Part shown: in pieces, positions 1 to 8,990 of the stretch
How positions within the stretch are numbered: position 1 is the stretch's first letter
Layout of the letters: each line of letters starts with the position of its first letter
Translations under genes and position numbers: made by a program
Source of the DNA: Aliiroseovarius sp. Z3
Lineage (GTDB): Bacteria; Pseudomonadota; Alphaproteobacteria; Rhodobacterales; Rhodobacteraceae
NCBI RefSeq assembly: GCF_029105185.1
Contig: NZ_JAFMZK010000009.1
Span: forward strand, 1-64,000
Direction of reading: 5' to 3'
Length of the DNA: 64,000 nucleotides
The notes under the pieces: generated by a model
The model's database searches: none
Told to the model about the DNA's origin: nothing
The model's input: the letters and a program-made list of their open reading frames with translations, nothing else

Positions 1-47
1 GCAGCGCCCTGCGCGTGACAAAGCTTAATCTGTCCGAGAAATCCCAT

Positions 48-122
48 TGGAGCGGGCGAGGCGATTCGAACGCCCGACCCTAACCTTGGCAAGGTTATGC
101 TCTACCCCTGAGCTACGCCCGC
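48..122 (-). tRNA. tRNA-Gly (GCC anticodon)
   Basis: Read on the minus strand this is a 75-nt cloverleaf. It starts with GCGGGCG, which pairs with CGCCCGC at the 3' end, and finishes with an encoded CCA after a T discriminator. The D arm contains GTAGCTCAGGGGTAGAGC, the anticodon loop contains CTTGCCAAG (anticodon GCC), and the T arm contains GTTCGAATC. It decodes glycine GGC and GGT codons. It is identical to the copy at 170-244. Confidence 0.97.
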
Positions 123-169
123 ATCCTGATGGGTTTGTTCGACCGGGTAAGCCGAACCGGGTAACCGAT

Positions 170-244
170 TGGAGCGGGCGAGGCGATTCGAACGCCCGAC
201 CCTAACCTTGGCAAGGTTATGCTCTACCCCTGAGCTACGCCCGC
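170..244 (-). tRNA. tRNA-Gly (GCC anticodon), second identical copy
   Basis: This is a base-for-base repeat of the 75-nt tRNA-Gly at 48-122, including the encoded CCA. A 47-nt spacer separates the two. Both are on the minus strand, and this one is transcribed first, so the pair probably forms one precursor RNA. Tandem Gly-GCC genes fit a high demand for GGC codons in a GC-rich genome. No third copy is seen. Confidence 0.97.
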
Positions 245-386
245 ATCCTTCGGTGAGCCGTGAGATATGAAATCCGACGCATGGCTGCAAGGGGAAAATC
301 ACACTAAAAGGTGAAATTCGCACCTTATGGGGACCCTTGTGGTGTTTTGTTGGCAACAGGGGCACCACAACCACACGGCAACAATG

Positions 387-410
387 AAAAGGCCGCCAGT
401 GATGGCGGCC
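387..410 (-). terminator. Rho-independent terminator of pyc
   Basis: On the minus strand a GGCCGCC/GGCGGCC stem with a six-base loop is followed directly by TTTT. It begins 24 nt after the pyc stop codon. Confidence 0.8.
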
Positions 411-433
411 CCAAAACACGCATTGCGACGTGA

Positions 434-3400
434 TTATTCCAGTTCGATCATCAGATCCTTTGCGTCGATCTGTCCACCGGGTTGCACATGCACGGCTTTG
501 ACCGTGGCATCGCGCTCGGCGTGGATGCCGGTTTCCATCTTCATCGCCTCGATCGTCAACAAAAGGTCGCCTTCGTGCACTGGCTGTCCATCCACGACCG
601 CAACCGTCGCCACCACGCCGGGCATAGGTGCCCCCACATGGGCGGCATTCCCGTCCTCTGCCTTGGGGCGCTTGGTGGTCGTTGCTTTTATCAGCCGATT
701 CGCCACGCGAATGACACGCGGTTGGCCATTGAGTTCAAAGAACACTTTGACCTCGCCGTCCTCGTTGGTTTCGCCCACCGCTTGCAGACGGATTTCCAGC
801 GTCTTGCCCGGGTCGATCTCGGTCGAGATTTCCTCGCCCGGTTCCATCCCATAGAAGAACGTCTTCGTGGGTAGGGTGCGGACCGGGCCGTATTGGCGGT
901 GGCGGCCCATATAATCCAGATACACCTTGGGATACATCAGGTATCCGTTCAGATCCTCGTCATCGACGGTCAGACCCTCAAGCTCTTTCGACAGGTTTGC
1001 GCGGGTGGCTTCCAGGTCGATGGGTTTCAGGTGTTTGCCGGGGCGTTCGGTGTTGGGTTTCTCGTCCTTCAGCACTTTCTTTAGAATTGCGTTGGGAAAG
1101 CCGCCGGGCGGCTGGCCCAGATTGCCACGCATCATGTCCACGACACTGTCTGGAAACGCGACATCTGTCTTGGGGTCTTCGACTTCGGCACGGGTCAGAC
1201 CTTGGCTGACCATCATGAGAGCCATGTCGCCAACCACTTTCGAAGACGGGGTCACCTTCACGATGTCACCGAACATCCGGTTCACATCCGCATAGGTCTG
1301 CGCCACTTCATGCCAGCGTTCCTCAAGCCCCAGCGACCGTGCCTGAGCTTTCAGGTTGGTGAACTGCCCGCCGGGCATTTCGTGCAAGTAAACCTCGGAG
1401 GCGGGGGCGGCCAGACCGCTTTCAAAAGCGGTATACTGCGCCCGAACGCCTTCCCAATAGTTCGAGATTTCCCGGATCGCGCCAATATCCAGTTCGGTGT
1501 CGCGGTCGGTGTTGTCCAGCGCCTCGACGATTGAGCCCAGACAGGCTTGCGAGGTGCCGCCGCTGAACGCGTCCATCGCTGCATCCACGGCATCCACCCC
1601 GGCATCAGCTGCCGCAAGGATCGTCGCGCCCGCGATACCAGAAGTGTCATGAGTGTGGAAATGGATCGGCAACCCGACCTCGTCTTTCAACGCCTTGACC
1701 AGAACGCGGGCGGCGGCGGGTTTCAAAAGCCCCGCCATGTCTTTCAGACCCAGCACATGAGCGCCCGCGGCCTCAAGCTCTTTCGCCATACCGACATAGT
1801 ACTTCAGATCATATTTCGCACGATCAGGGTCAAGAATATCGCCAGTATAGCAGATCGTCCCTTCGCAGATCTTGTTGGCATCGATGACCGCATCCATCGC
1901 GATGCGCATGTTTTCGACCCAGTTGAGTGAGTCAAACACGCGGAATACATCAACGCCGGTCAGAGCGGCCTGCTTCACAAAGGCTTGCACGACATTGTCT
2001 GGATAGTTGGTGTAGCCCACACCGTTTGATGCCCTTAGAAGCATCTGCGTCATCACGTTGGGCATCGCCTCGCGCAGGTCGCGCAGGCGTTGCCACGGGC
2101 ATTCCTGCAAGAAGCGATAGGCCACGTCGAATGTAGCCCCGCCCCAGCATTCGACCGAGAACAGCCCGGGCAGGTTGGCGGCATAGGCGGGCGCGACCTT
2201 GATCATGTCGATCGAGCGCATCCGGGTCGCCAGAAGCGACTGATGACCGTCACGCATGGTGGTGTCCGTGATCAGCAGCTTTTTCTGCGCTTTCATCCAA
2301 TCCGCGACGGCTTGCGGCCCTTCTGACTCAAGCATTGTTCGGGTACCCGCGGCTGGATTGGCCCGCAAGGCAGGGGGTTTGGGCAGTTTAAGATCGCTGG
2401 GTGGCGCGGCGCGGCCCTGGGTTTCAGGATGGCCATTTACTGTGATGTCCGCGATATAGGTCAGCACCTTCGTGCCCCGGTCACGACGTTTCGAGAACTT
2501 GAACAGCTCGGGCGTCTCGTCGATGAACTTGGTCGTGTATTGGTTGTTCAGGAAGGTCGGGTGCTTCAGCAGGTTTTCAACAAACGCGATGTTCGTCGAC
2601 ACTCCGCGCACACGGAATTCACGCAGCGCGCGGTCCATGCGGGCGATCGCCTTCTCGGGGGTTTGCGCCCAGGCCGTCACTTTGGTCAGCAGCGAGTCGT
2701 AATACCGCGTGATGACGCCGCCCGCATAGGCCGTTCCACCATCCAGGCGAATGCCCATGCCCGTGGCCGAGCGATAGGCGGTGATGCGGCCATAGTCGGG
2801 GATGAAGTTGTTCTGCGGGTCTTCTGTGGTCACGCGGGTCTGTAGCGCGTGGCCGTTCAGACGGATATCATACTGGCTGGCTTTGCCGGTGGCTTCGGCC
2901 AGAGATTTGCCTTCGGCGATCAGGATCTGCGCTTGCACGATGTCGATGCCGGTCACTTCCTCGGTGACAGTGTGTTCGACCTGCACGCGCGGGTTCACTT
3001 CGATGAAGTAGAACTTACCGCTTTCCATATCCATCAGGAATTCGACCGTGCCCGCGCATTCATAATTCACGTGGCTACAGATCTTGCGGCCAAGCTCACA
3101 CAGCTCTTCACGCTGGGCTTCGGACAAATAGGGGGCAGGCGCACGTTCAACCACTTTTTGGTTGCGGCGCTGAACCGAGCAGTCGCGCTCGTAAAGGTGA
3201 TAGATATTGCCGTGGCTGTCGCCGAGGATCTGAACCTCGACATGGCGGGCGCGGGTGATCATCTTTTCCAGATACCCCTCGCCATTGCCGAAAGCGGCTT
3301 CGGCTTCGCGGCGACCTTCCAGAACTTTTTCTTCTACCTCATCTTCCGAGTGGATTGGACGCATGCCGCGACCACCGCCGCCCCAGCTGGCTTTCAGCAT

Positions 3401-3874
3401 AAGGGGATAGCCGATTTCCGCAGCTTCTTTCTTGATCGCCTTCATGTCATCGCCCAGCACCTCGGTGGCGGGGATGACGGGAACGCCAGCGGCGATCGCG
3501 ACCTTGCGGGCCGAGGCCTTGTCGCCAAGGGCGCGCATGGTTTCTGCCTTGGGACCGATGAAGGTGATGCCGTTGGCCGCACAAGCATCCACGAAATCCG
3601 GGTTTTCCGACAAAAGGCCATAGCCCGGGTGGATCGCGTCGGCACCGCATTCCTTGGCCACCCGGATGATCTCGTCAATCGACAGATAGGCGGCCACGGG
3701 GCCCATGCCTTCGCCGATACGATAGGCTTCATCCGCCTTGAAGCGGTGCAGGCCCAGCTTGTCTTCTTCGGCATAGACCGCGACTGTTTTCTTGCCCATC
3801 TCGTTGGCGGCGCGCATAACACGAATGGCGATCTCGCCCCGGTTGGCGATCAGGATTTTCTGGAAGTCCCTCAT
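434..3874 (-). CDS. pyc: Pyruvate carboxylase
   Basis: This cytoplasmic enzyme makes oxaloacetate from pyruvate, bicarbonate and ATP to refill the TCA cycle. At 1146 residues it is a complete single-chain pyruvate carboxylase. The biotin carboxylase domain fills about residues 1-455, with the glycine-rich ATP loop WGGGGRGM at 164-171. The carboxyltransferase domain starts near 533 (DTTMRDGHQS). The C-terminal biotinyl domain carries EAMKMET with the biotin lysine at about 1112. The ATG is preceded by a purine-rich GGGGAGAGTGA. It is a single-gene unit with its own terminator at 387-410, and a 7-bp inverted repeat at 3985-4005 could be an operator. The family assignment is certain. Confidence 0.98.
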   Translation of the reverse strand: MRDFQKILIANRGEIAIRVMRAANEMGKKTVAVYAEEDKLGLHRFKADEAYRIGEGMGPVAAYLSIDEIIRVAKECGADAIHPGYGLLSENPDFVDACAANGITFIGPKAETMRALGDKASARKVAIAAGVPVIPATEVLGDDMKAIKKEAAEIGYPLMLKASWGGGGRGMRPIHSEDEVEEKVLEGRREAEAAFGNGEGYLEKMITRARHVEVQILGDSHGNIYHLYERDCSVQRRNQKVVERAPAPYLSEAQREELCELGRKICSHVNYECAGTVEFLMDMESGKFYFIEVNPRVQVEHTVTEEVTGIDIVQAQILIAEGKSLAEATGKASQYDIRLNGHALQTRVTTEDPQNNFIPDYGRITAYRSATGMGIRLDGGTAYAGGVITRYYDSLLTKVTAWAQTPEKAIARMDRALREFRVRGVSTNIAFVENLLKHPTFLNNQYTTKFIDETPELFKFSKRRDRGTKVLTYIADITVNGHPETQGRAAPPSDLKLPKPPALRANPAAGTRTMLESEGPQAVADWMKAQKKLLITDTTMRDGHQSLLATRMRSIDMIKVAPAYAANLPGLFSVECWGGATFDVAYRFLQECPWQRLRDLREAMPNVMTQMLLRASNGVGYTNYPDNVVQAFVKQAALTGVDVFRVFDSLNWVENMRIAMDAVIDANKICEGTICYTGDILDPDRAKYDLKYYVGMAKELEAAGAHVLGLKDMAGLLKPAAARVLVKALKDEVGLPIHFHTHDTSGIAGATILAAADAGVDAVDAAMDAFSGGTSQACLGSIVEALDNTDRDTELDIGAIREISNYWEGVRAQYTAFESGLAAPASEVYLHEMPGGQFTNLKAQARSLGLEERWHEVAQTYADVNRMFGDIVKVTPSSKVVGDMALMMVSQGLTRAEVEDPKTDVAFPDSVVDMMRGNLGQPPGGFPNAILKKVLKDEKPNTERPGKHLKPIDLEATRANLSKELEGLTVDDEDLNGYLMYPKVYLDYMGRHRQYGPVRTLPTKTFFYGMEPGEEISTEIDPGKTLEIRLQAVGETNEDGEVKVFFELNGQPRVIRVANRLIKATTTKRPKAEDGNAAHVGAPMPGVVATVAVVDGQPVHEGDLLLTIEAMKMETGIHAERDATVKAVHVQPGGQIDAKDLMIELE

Positions 3875-3984
3875 TTCACTCTCCCCTTATCAGGCCCAGT
3901 ATGCCGATTTGGGTGGAAGTCGTAGGCGGTGCTGCATTGCAGCGCAATAGGGTTTGTAAGAATTTGGCAAGGTTGGTGTCAAAA

Positions 3985-4005
3985 TTGGTAAAAAAATCTT
4001 ACCAA
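3985..4005. promoter_or_regulatory. Perfect 7-bp inverted repeat upstream of pyc
   Basis: The repeat is TTGGTAA-N7-TTACCAA with an A-rich centre. It lies about 110 nt before the pyc start and 24 nt after the dprA stop, so on position it could be a regulator site for pyc. TTGGT/ACCAA half-sites resemble GntR-family operators, but those usually have a shorter spacer, so the regulator is only a guess. It has no T-tract and is too weak to be a convincing dprA terminator. Confidence 0.35.
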
Positions 4006-4028
4006 ATCTGCACAAGTGAAACGCCTGC

Positions 4029-5213
4029 TTACTGAGATCGGGATAGCAAACCGCCCGGCTGGCGTGTGATTCGGCCCTCAAGCTCCAGATTGACCAGTTC
4101 GGGCAGGATATCTCCTGACCCGGCACCGGTCTGGTCGCCCAGATCCCGGATCAACTGATCCTCGGCCAAGGGGCTTGGGCCAAGCCGGGCCAATATCTGG
4201 CTGTGCAGGTCAGCCGTTTGTGACAGGGTTCTTTTATCTTGCGGTTTGCGTTGGTTCGCTTGCGGTGTCGCGACAGGCGCGGTGGATTTTGCGTCATCTG
4301 CATGTGGGGTGGCAGCCGGGCCAATCGCGTCGATCACGTCTTGCACGCCACGCACCAGTGCAGCCCCGTCACGGATCAGAAAATTACAGCCCGACGCGCG
4401 CGCGTCGAACGGGTGGCCGGGCACGGCCAGCACATCGCGGCCCTGATCCAACGCGTTGCGTGCGGTGATCAGCGAACCCGACTTGGCCGCTGCTTCGACG
4501 ACAACGACCGCACGGGCAAGGCCCGAGATCAGACGGTTGCGGCGGGGGAAATGGCGGGCCTGCGGGGTCAGGCCGGGGGGCTGTTCGGACAGGCGCAGAC
4601 CCTTGCGGGCGATGTCTTCGGCAAGATCGGTGTTGTCTTTGGGATAAATCACATCAACACCGCCCGCCATCACGGCCACGGTGTTGCCCGCATCCAGCGC
4701 AACCTCGTGCGCCACGGTGTCCACACCGCGCGCCAACCCGGATACGATGGTAAACCCGGCTTCGCTGAGGTCGCGGGACAGTTTGCGGGCCATCCGCAAC
4801 CCGATCGACGACGCATTGCGCGCGCCGATCAGCGCCACCATCGGGCGGTGCAGCAGGGACACATCCCCCATCGCCCACAGAAAGGGCGGCGGGTCCGCGA
4901 TTTCTGACAGAAGCTCGGGATAGGCTTTCGTGCCCCATGTTACCATACTGGCCCCGGCAAACCGCGCGCGGCGGAGTTCGGCTTCTGCCACTTCGGGCGG
5001 GCAGGGGGCATAGTCCTTTACCCCCGCCTCGGCGGCGACATCCGGCAGGGCTGCAAGCGCGGCTTGCGCCGAGCCGTGTTCTGACAGCAACCGGAAGAAG
5101 GTCGCAACCCCCACGCGGCGCGAGCGCAAGAGACGGATCCACGCCAGTTCATCTTCCTCAGACTGAGGGGAGGGGGTGGGGTGAAGCAGGGAAGGTGAAA
5201 GGTCCATGGGCAT
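4029..5213 (-). CDS. dprA: DNA-processing protein DprA (Smf)
   Basis: DprA binds incoming single-stranded DNA during natural transformation and loads RecA. The 394-residue protein has the Rossmann-like DprA core with GARNASSIG near residue 130, SGLARGVDTVAH, and the GGVDVIYP motif. A C-terminal winged-helix-like DprA segment fills about 320-394. A basic, Ser/Pro-rich N terminus precedes a helix-hairpin-like region. It lies 82 nt downstream of tldD on the same strand and may be co-transcribed with it. No other competence genes are nearby. DprA is also common in bacteria not known to be transformable. Confidence 0.95.
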   Translation of the reverse strand: MPMDLSPSLLHPTPSPQSEEDELAWIRLLRSRRVGVATFFRLLSEHGSAQAALAALPDVAAEAGVKDYAPCPPEVAEAELRRARFAGASMVTWGTKAYPELLSEIADPPPFLWAMGDVSLLHRPMVALIGARNASSIGLRMARKLSRDLSEAGFTIVSGLARGVDTVAHEVALDAGNTVAVMAGGVDVIYPKDNTDLAEDIARKGLRLSEQPPGLTPQARHFPRRNRLISGLARAVVVVEAAAKSGSLITARNALDQGRDVLAVPGHPFDARASGCNFLIRDGAALVRGVQDVIDAIGPAATPHADDAKSTAPVATPQANQRKPQDKRTLSQTADLHSQILARLGPSPLAEDQLIRDLGDQTGAGSGDILPELVNLELEGRITRQPGGLLSRSQ

Positions 5214-5295
5214 GTTGATTCCGTCTCTTGCAGATCAACCTTGCACCTCATTTGGTTAATGTCGTCCTAACGCGTCTGGCCAGATTGTCCCACGT

Positions 5296-6720
5296 CTACG
5301 CCGCCGATCCCCCAACCGTCAGACCACCGATCAACAGCGACGGTTGCCCGACCCCCACTGGCACCGACTGTCCGGCCTTGCCGCAGGTGCCGATGCCGGG
5401 GTCCATGGCCATATCATTGCCGATTGCGCGGATTTGTTTCATCGCGGCGGGGCCGTCCCCGATCAGCGTGGCCCCTTTGACCGGTGCGCCGACCTTGCCG
5501 CCTTCGACGCGATAGGCTTCGGTGCATGAGAACACGAATTTTCCATTGGTGATATCAACCTGCCCGCCGCCGAAGCCGACGGCATAAATGCCGTCTTTCA
5601 GCTCACCCAGCACCTCCTCGGGGCTGGCGGTGCCGCTTTCCATGATCGTGTTGGTCATCCGCGGCATGGGGGCGTGGGCATAGCTTTGGCGCCGCCCGTT
5701 GCCGGTGGGGGCGACCCCCATCAGTCGGGCGTTCTGACGGTCCTGCATATAGCCGACCAACACGCCGTCCTCGATCAGGACGGCACGGCCCGTCGGCGTG
5801 CCCTCGTCATCGACGGACAATGACCCGCGCCGGTCGGGCAGGGTGCCGTCATCGACCACGGTCACGCCCTTTGCGGCAACCTGCGTGCCCACAAGCCCCG
5901 AAAAGGCGGACGTGCCCTTGCGGTTGAAATCACCTTCCAGCCCGTGCCCCACCGCTTCGTGCAGCAGGATGCCCGGCCAGCCATTGCCCAGAACAACGTC
6001 CATCACACCCGCAGGGGCTGGGACCGCCTCAAGGTTCACCAGCGCGATGCGCAGGGCCTCGCGGGCAGTGGCCTGCCATGTGTCGGGCGCCATCAAACCT
6101 GTCAAACCCGTGCGTCCACCACCGCCGGATGAACCACTTTCGCGCCGCCCGTCCTGTTCGACGATGACCGAGACATTCAGCCGTGTCATCGGGCGTGTGT
6201 CGGACACCAACGCGCCATCGGGGCGCAGAATGTGAACTTCTTGCAGGCTTGCGGCAATTGTGGCCGACACCTGAACCACGCGCGGGTCAAGGTCGCGGGT
6301 GAAGGCGTCAATCTCACGCAGGGTTTCGATTTTTATGCCAAAGCCAGCATCGGCCATTGGGTCGGCGTCGGTGTATAGCTTTTGATTGGTGCGTGCGGGT
6401 GCGTCGGCCCATGCGCCACCCCCTTCGCCCACCGCAAGCCGCGCGGTGCTGGCAGCACGTCGCAAGGCGGCTTCGCTGATCTCGGTTGAGTGCGCATAGC
6501 CTGTTGTGTCCCCCCGGACGGCGCGCAGCCCAAACCCTTCAGACGCGTCATAGCTCGCGGTTTTCAGGCGTCCATCGTCAAAGACCAGCGCCTCGGATCG
6601 CATCCGCTCCAGAAACAACTCGCCATCATCCGCCCCGGCCGTCACCTCCGCAAGCAGGCTTTGGGCGCTTTCTGCGTCCAGATGGGTCTCAAACGGGCGA
6701 AACGATGTGGCATCTGTCAT
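5296..6720 (-). CDS. tldD: Metalloprotease TldD
   Basis: TldD is one half of the TldD/TldE (PmbA) protease that degrades unfolded peptides and matures some modified peptides. The 474-residue protein has the zinc-binding HExxxH motif as HEAVGH near residue 255, followed by the family's GTSAFSG stretch and the C-terminal GIGTCGKAGQ block. TldE is not in this window, which is usual because the partners are often unlinked. It is divergent from the cox operon, with a 206-nt shared upstream region that includes the palindrome at 6733-6742. Confidence 0.95.
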   Translation of the reverse strand: MTDATSFRPFETHLDAESAQSLLAEVTAGADDGELFLERMRSEALVFDDGRLKTASYDASEGFGLRAVRGDTTGYAHSTEISEAALRRAASTARLAVGEGGGAWADAPARTNQKLYTDADPMADAGFGIKIETLREIDAFTRDLDPRVVQVSATIAASLQEVHILRPDGALVSDTRPMTRLNVSVIVEQDGRRESGSSGGGGRTGLTGLMAPDTWQATAREALRIALVNLEAVPAPAGVMDVVLGNGWPGILLHEAVGHGLEGDFNRKGTSAFSGLVGTQVAAKGVTVVDDGTLPDRRGSLSVDDEGTPTGRAVLIEDGVLVGYMQDRQNARLMGVAPTGNGRRQSYAHAPMPRMTNTIMESGTASPEEVLGELKDGIYAVGFGGGQVDITNGKFVFSCTEAYRVEGGKVGAPVKGATLIGDGPAAMKQIRAIGNDMAMDPGIGTCGKAGQSVPVGVGQPSLLIGGLTVGGSAA

Positions 6721-6732
6721 GGGGGCCTCGAA

Positions 6733-6742
6733 TTAGCGCTAA
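6733..6742. promoter_or_regulatory. Palindrome TTAGCGCTAA between tldD and the cox operon
   Basis: This is a perfect 10-bp palindrome 13 nt before the tldD start codon and about 185 nt before ctaC. A central CG flanked by A/T half-sites is typical of LacI-family operators, which control central carbon and respiratory genes in related bacteria. Which gene it serves is unknown, and the assignment rests on symmetry and position only. Confidence 0.3.
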
Positions 6743-6801
6743 ACGTGGGTTTTGTTGTTTAACCTGAGAAGGTTTTTCCTTGTTCCCAGCTTTCTAATAT
6801 G

Positions 6802-6889
6802 GTTTCTCGTCGAAGAGAAACAAGGAATCCCGCGCAAGCGCACGGGAGAGGTATGAGCGAGCCGCTGCCGCGCTGACCAAAGGGTCAGC
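6802..6889 (+). other. Leader of the cox operon with two hairpins and a tiny ORF
   Basis: Before ctaC there is a hairpin GTTTCTC/GAGAAAC (6802-6821). Next comes a start-to-stop ORF of seven codons (6853-6876, encoding MSEPLPR) just after GGGAGAGG. A second hairpin GCTGACC/GGTCAGC (6872-6889) overlaps the end of that ORF. The outer bases CCTTGTT (from 6778) and AACAAGG also pair around the first hairpin. This may be a structured 5' untranslated region. A regulatory role is inference. Confidence 0.3.
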
Positions 6890-6926
6890 AATCACGCCGC
6901 GCCGCCACGGGAAGAGAAAGACGAAC

Positions 6927-7787
6927 ATGATGCGTTTCAGCAGCCTTTTCGCCACTGCAACTGCTATTCTGACTGCCGGTCAGGCATTCGCGCAGGAAAA
7001 TCTGGAAATCATCGGCAAACCGGTCGATGGCGCGATGGGGTTCCAACCCTCGGCAACCAGTGTCGCACAGGCGGCGCACGGGCTGGATGGGATGATCAAC
7101 TATATCATCATCGCCATCACGATCTTCGTGACCGTTCTATTGGCCATCGTAATCGTGCGCTACAACCGGCGCGCGAACCCCGAGCCCGCAACCTTCACCC
7201 ACAACACCCCGATCGAGATCATCTGGACACTGGTGCCGGTGGTTATTCTGGTGTTCATCGGGGCGTTCTCGTTGCCCGTGCTGTTCCAGCAGCAGGTGAT
7301 CCCCAAGGGCGACGTTGTGATCAAGGCGACCGGGTATCAGTGGTACTGGGGCTATGAATATCCCGAGCATGAGTTCGGCTTTGACAGCTTCCTTCTGGCA
7401 AAGGAAGAGCTGGAAGAATATGGCTATAGCCAAAGCGAGTATCTGCTGGCCACGGACACCGCCGTCGTGGTGCCAACCGGCAAAAAGGTCGTCATTCAGG
7501 TCACCGGCGCAGACGTGATCCATTCCTGGACTATTCCGGCCTTCGGTGTGAAGCAGGATGCCGTTCCCGGACGTCTGGCCGAACTGTGGTTCGAAGTCGA
7601 CGAGGGCAAGGAAGGCATCTATTTCGGACAATGTTCCGAACTGTGCGGTAAGGATCACGCCTATATGCCGATCACCGTCAAAGCCGTGACCCAGGCAGAA
7701 TACGACGCTTGGCTGAAAGGCGCGATCGAGGAGTATGCGGGCAACATGAACTCGCTTCCCACGGTTCAGGTTGCAGCCGCCGAATAA
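6927..7787 (+). CDS. ctaC: Cytochrome c oxidase subunit II
   Basis: Subunit II carries the CuA centre that accepts electrons from cytochrome c in the aa3-type terminal oxidase. The 286-residue precursor has a signal peptide (about 1-22, ending AFA), two membrane helices (about 56-80 and 97-120), and a periplasmic cupredoxin domain. The CuA ligands H199, C236, E238, C240, H244 and M247 are all present. The ATG follows GGGAAGAGAAAG. It is the first gene of ctaC-ctaB-coxF-ctaG-ctaE-SURF1. The catalytic subunit I gene is not here, as is usual in Rhodobacterales. Confidence 0.98.
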   Translation: MMRFSSLFATATAILTAGQAFAQENLEIIGKPVDGAMGFQPSATSVAQAAHGLDGMINYIIIAITIFVTVLLAIVIVRYNRRANPEPATFTHNTPIEIIWTLVPVVILVFIGAFSLPVLFQQQVIPKGDVVIKATGYQWYWGYEYPEHEFGFDSFLLAKEELEEYGYSQSEYLLATDTAVVVPTGKKVVIQVTGADVIHSWTIPAFGVKQDAVPGRLAELWFEVDEGKEGIYFGQCSELCGKDHAYMPITVKAVTQAEYDAWLKGAIEEYAGNMNSLPTVQVAAAE

Positions 7788-7820
7788 TTAATGCGGGGGC
7801 AGGCGCATGTCTGCGCCCCG

Positions 7821-7846
7821 ACCGTCCCGTCCGGGGCGGTGTTTTT
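7821..7846 (+). terminator. Terminator or attenuator between ctaC and ctaB
   Basis: An 8-bp stem (ACCGTCCC/GGGGCGGT, one G-T pair) with a four-base loop is followed by GTTTTT. It sits 34 nt after ctaC and 39 nt before ctaB. It probably ends part of the transcripts, so that subunit II is made in excess over the assembly factors. Confidence 0.7.
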
Positions 7847-7884
7847 GAACTGAAAACCCTACTAGCCAGATCGCGTAGACACCC

Positions 7885-8826
7885 ATGAGCGACGCCAGCA
7901 TCCAAAGCACCACTGACAGCCGTGAAGCCGGCTTTGGCGACTATTTTGCGCTGTTAAAACCGCGTGTGATGTCGCTTGTCGTGTTCACCGCTTTGGTGGG
8001 TCTGCTGGTGGCACCGGTTGGCGTGAACCCGGTGGTTGGGCTTGCGTCAATCCTGTTCATTGCCGTGGGTGGTGGTGCATCCGGCGCGCTGAATATGTGG
8101 TGGGATGCCGATATCGACCGCAAAATGCGCCGCACCCAATCACGTCCGATCCCATCGGGAAAAGTGACCGAGGGCGAGGCCTTTGCCATCGGAATGGCGC
8201 TGTCGGCGATGGCCGTCGTCATGCTGGGCCTTGCCGCAAACCTGATGGCGGCTGCGCTGCTGGCCTTCACGATCTTCTTCTATGTCGTGATCTATACCAT
8301 GTGGCTGAAACGCTGGACGCCGCAAAACATCGTCATCGGTGGCGCCGCAGGGGCTTTCCCGCCGATGATCGGTTGGGCTGTGGCAACTGGCGGTATTTCC
8401 ATCGAAAGCGTGCTGATGTTCGCGCTGACCTTCGCCTGGACGCCGCCGCATTTCTGGGCGCTGGCCCTGTTTACCAAGGGCGATTATGCCAATGCGGGCG
8501 TGCCGATGTTGACGGTGACACACGGACGCAAGGCGACGCGCGCCCATATCCTAGGTTATTCTCTGGTCTTGGCTGTCGTTGCGATTGCGCTGGGCCTGAC
8601 CTCGATCGGGGGGCCGGTCTATATGGCCGTCGCGCTGATCCTGAACGGCATGTTCATCAAGGGCGCATGGGACGTGTTCCGCCGTGATGATGCCGCATCG
8701 GACGCGGACGCCCACAAGGCCGAACGTGGATTGTTCAAACTGTCTCTGGCGTATCTGTTCCTGCATTACGGCGCGCTTCTGATCGAAGCGTCGCTGAAAC
8801 CGTTCGGGCTTGGAGGATGGGGCTGA
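7885..8826 (+). CDS. ctaB: Protoheme IX farnesyltransferase (heme O synthase)
   Basis: CtaB adds the farnesyl tail to heme B to make heme O, the precursor of the heme A of cytochrome aa3. The 313-residue membrane protein belongs to the UbiA prenyltransferase superfamily. It has the Asp-rich substrate and Mg2+ motif with RTxxRP, seen here as DADIDRKMRRTQSRPIPSG near residues 74-92, and the second motif TPPHFWALA near 190. About eight or nine hydrophobic segments are visible. Its stop codon overlaps the start of coxF (TGATG), so the two are translationally coupled. Confidence 0.97.
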   Translation: MSDASIQSTTDSREAGFGDYFALLKPRVMSLVVFTALVGLLVAPVGVNPVVGLASILFIAVGGGASGALNMWWDADIDRKMRRTQSRPIPSGKVTEGEAFAIGMALSAMAVVMLGLAANLMAAALLAFTIFFYVVIYTMWLKRWTPQNIVIGGAAGAFPPMIGWAVATGGISIESVLMFALTFAWTPPHFWALALFTKGDYANAGVPMLTVTHGRKATRAHILGYSLVLAVVAIALGLTSIGGPVYMAVALILNGMFIKGAWDVFRRDDAASDADAHKAERGLFKLSLAYLFLHYGALLIEASLKPFGLGGWG

Positions 8827-8990
8827 TGGCGATCAAGGTCGATCATGAACTGCACAAGCGCCGCCTGAGCCGCAATATCGGTGTCGGCGTGGCCCTGATT
8901 CTGTTTGTCGGGCTGGTCTATGGCCTGACGGTGGCAAAGGTCAGCGACCTTTATAAACCCGCCCCCGCAACATCGGAGGTCAGCGAATGA
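8826..8990 (+). CDS. coxF: CoxF-type small membrane protein of the cox operon
   Basis: This 54-residue gene fills the gap between ctaB and ctaG, overlapping both (TGATG at its start, ATGA at its end). A charged N terminus (MAIKVDHELHKRRLSR) is followed by one hydrophobic helix (about residues 17-38) and a short Pro/Ala-rich tail. Position, size and topology match the small CoxF protein that sits at this place in the cox operon of Rhodobacterales. Its biochemical role is not established, though a part in oxidase assembly is assumed. Double translational coupling strongly supports that it is a real gene. Confidence 0.85.
   Translation: MAIKVDHELHKRRLSRNIGVGVALILFVGLVYGLTVAKVSDLYKPAPATSEVSE

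Noticed and set aside
2849-3925. 358-codon plus-strand frame opposite pyc
   Set aside because: It lies fully antisense to the biotin carboxylase domain of pyc and encodes no recognisable product. High G+C creates long antisense frames.
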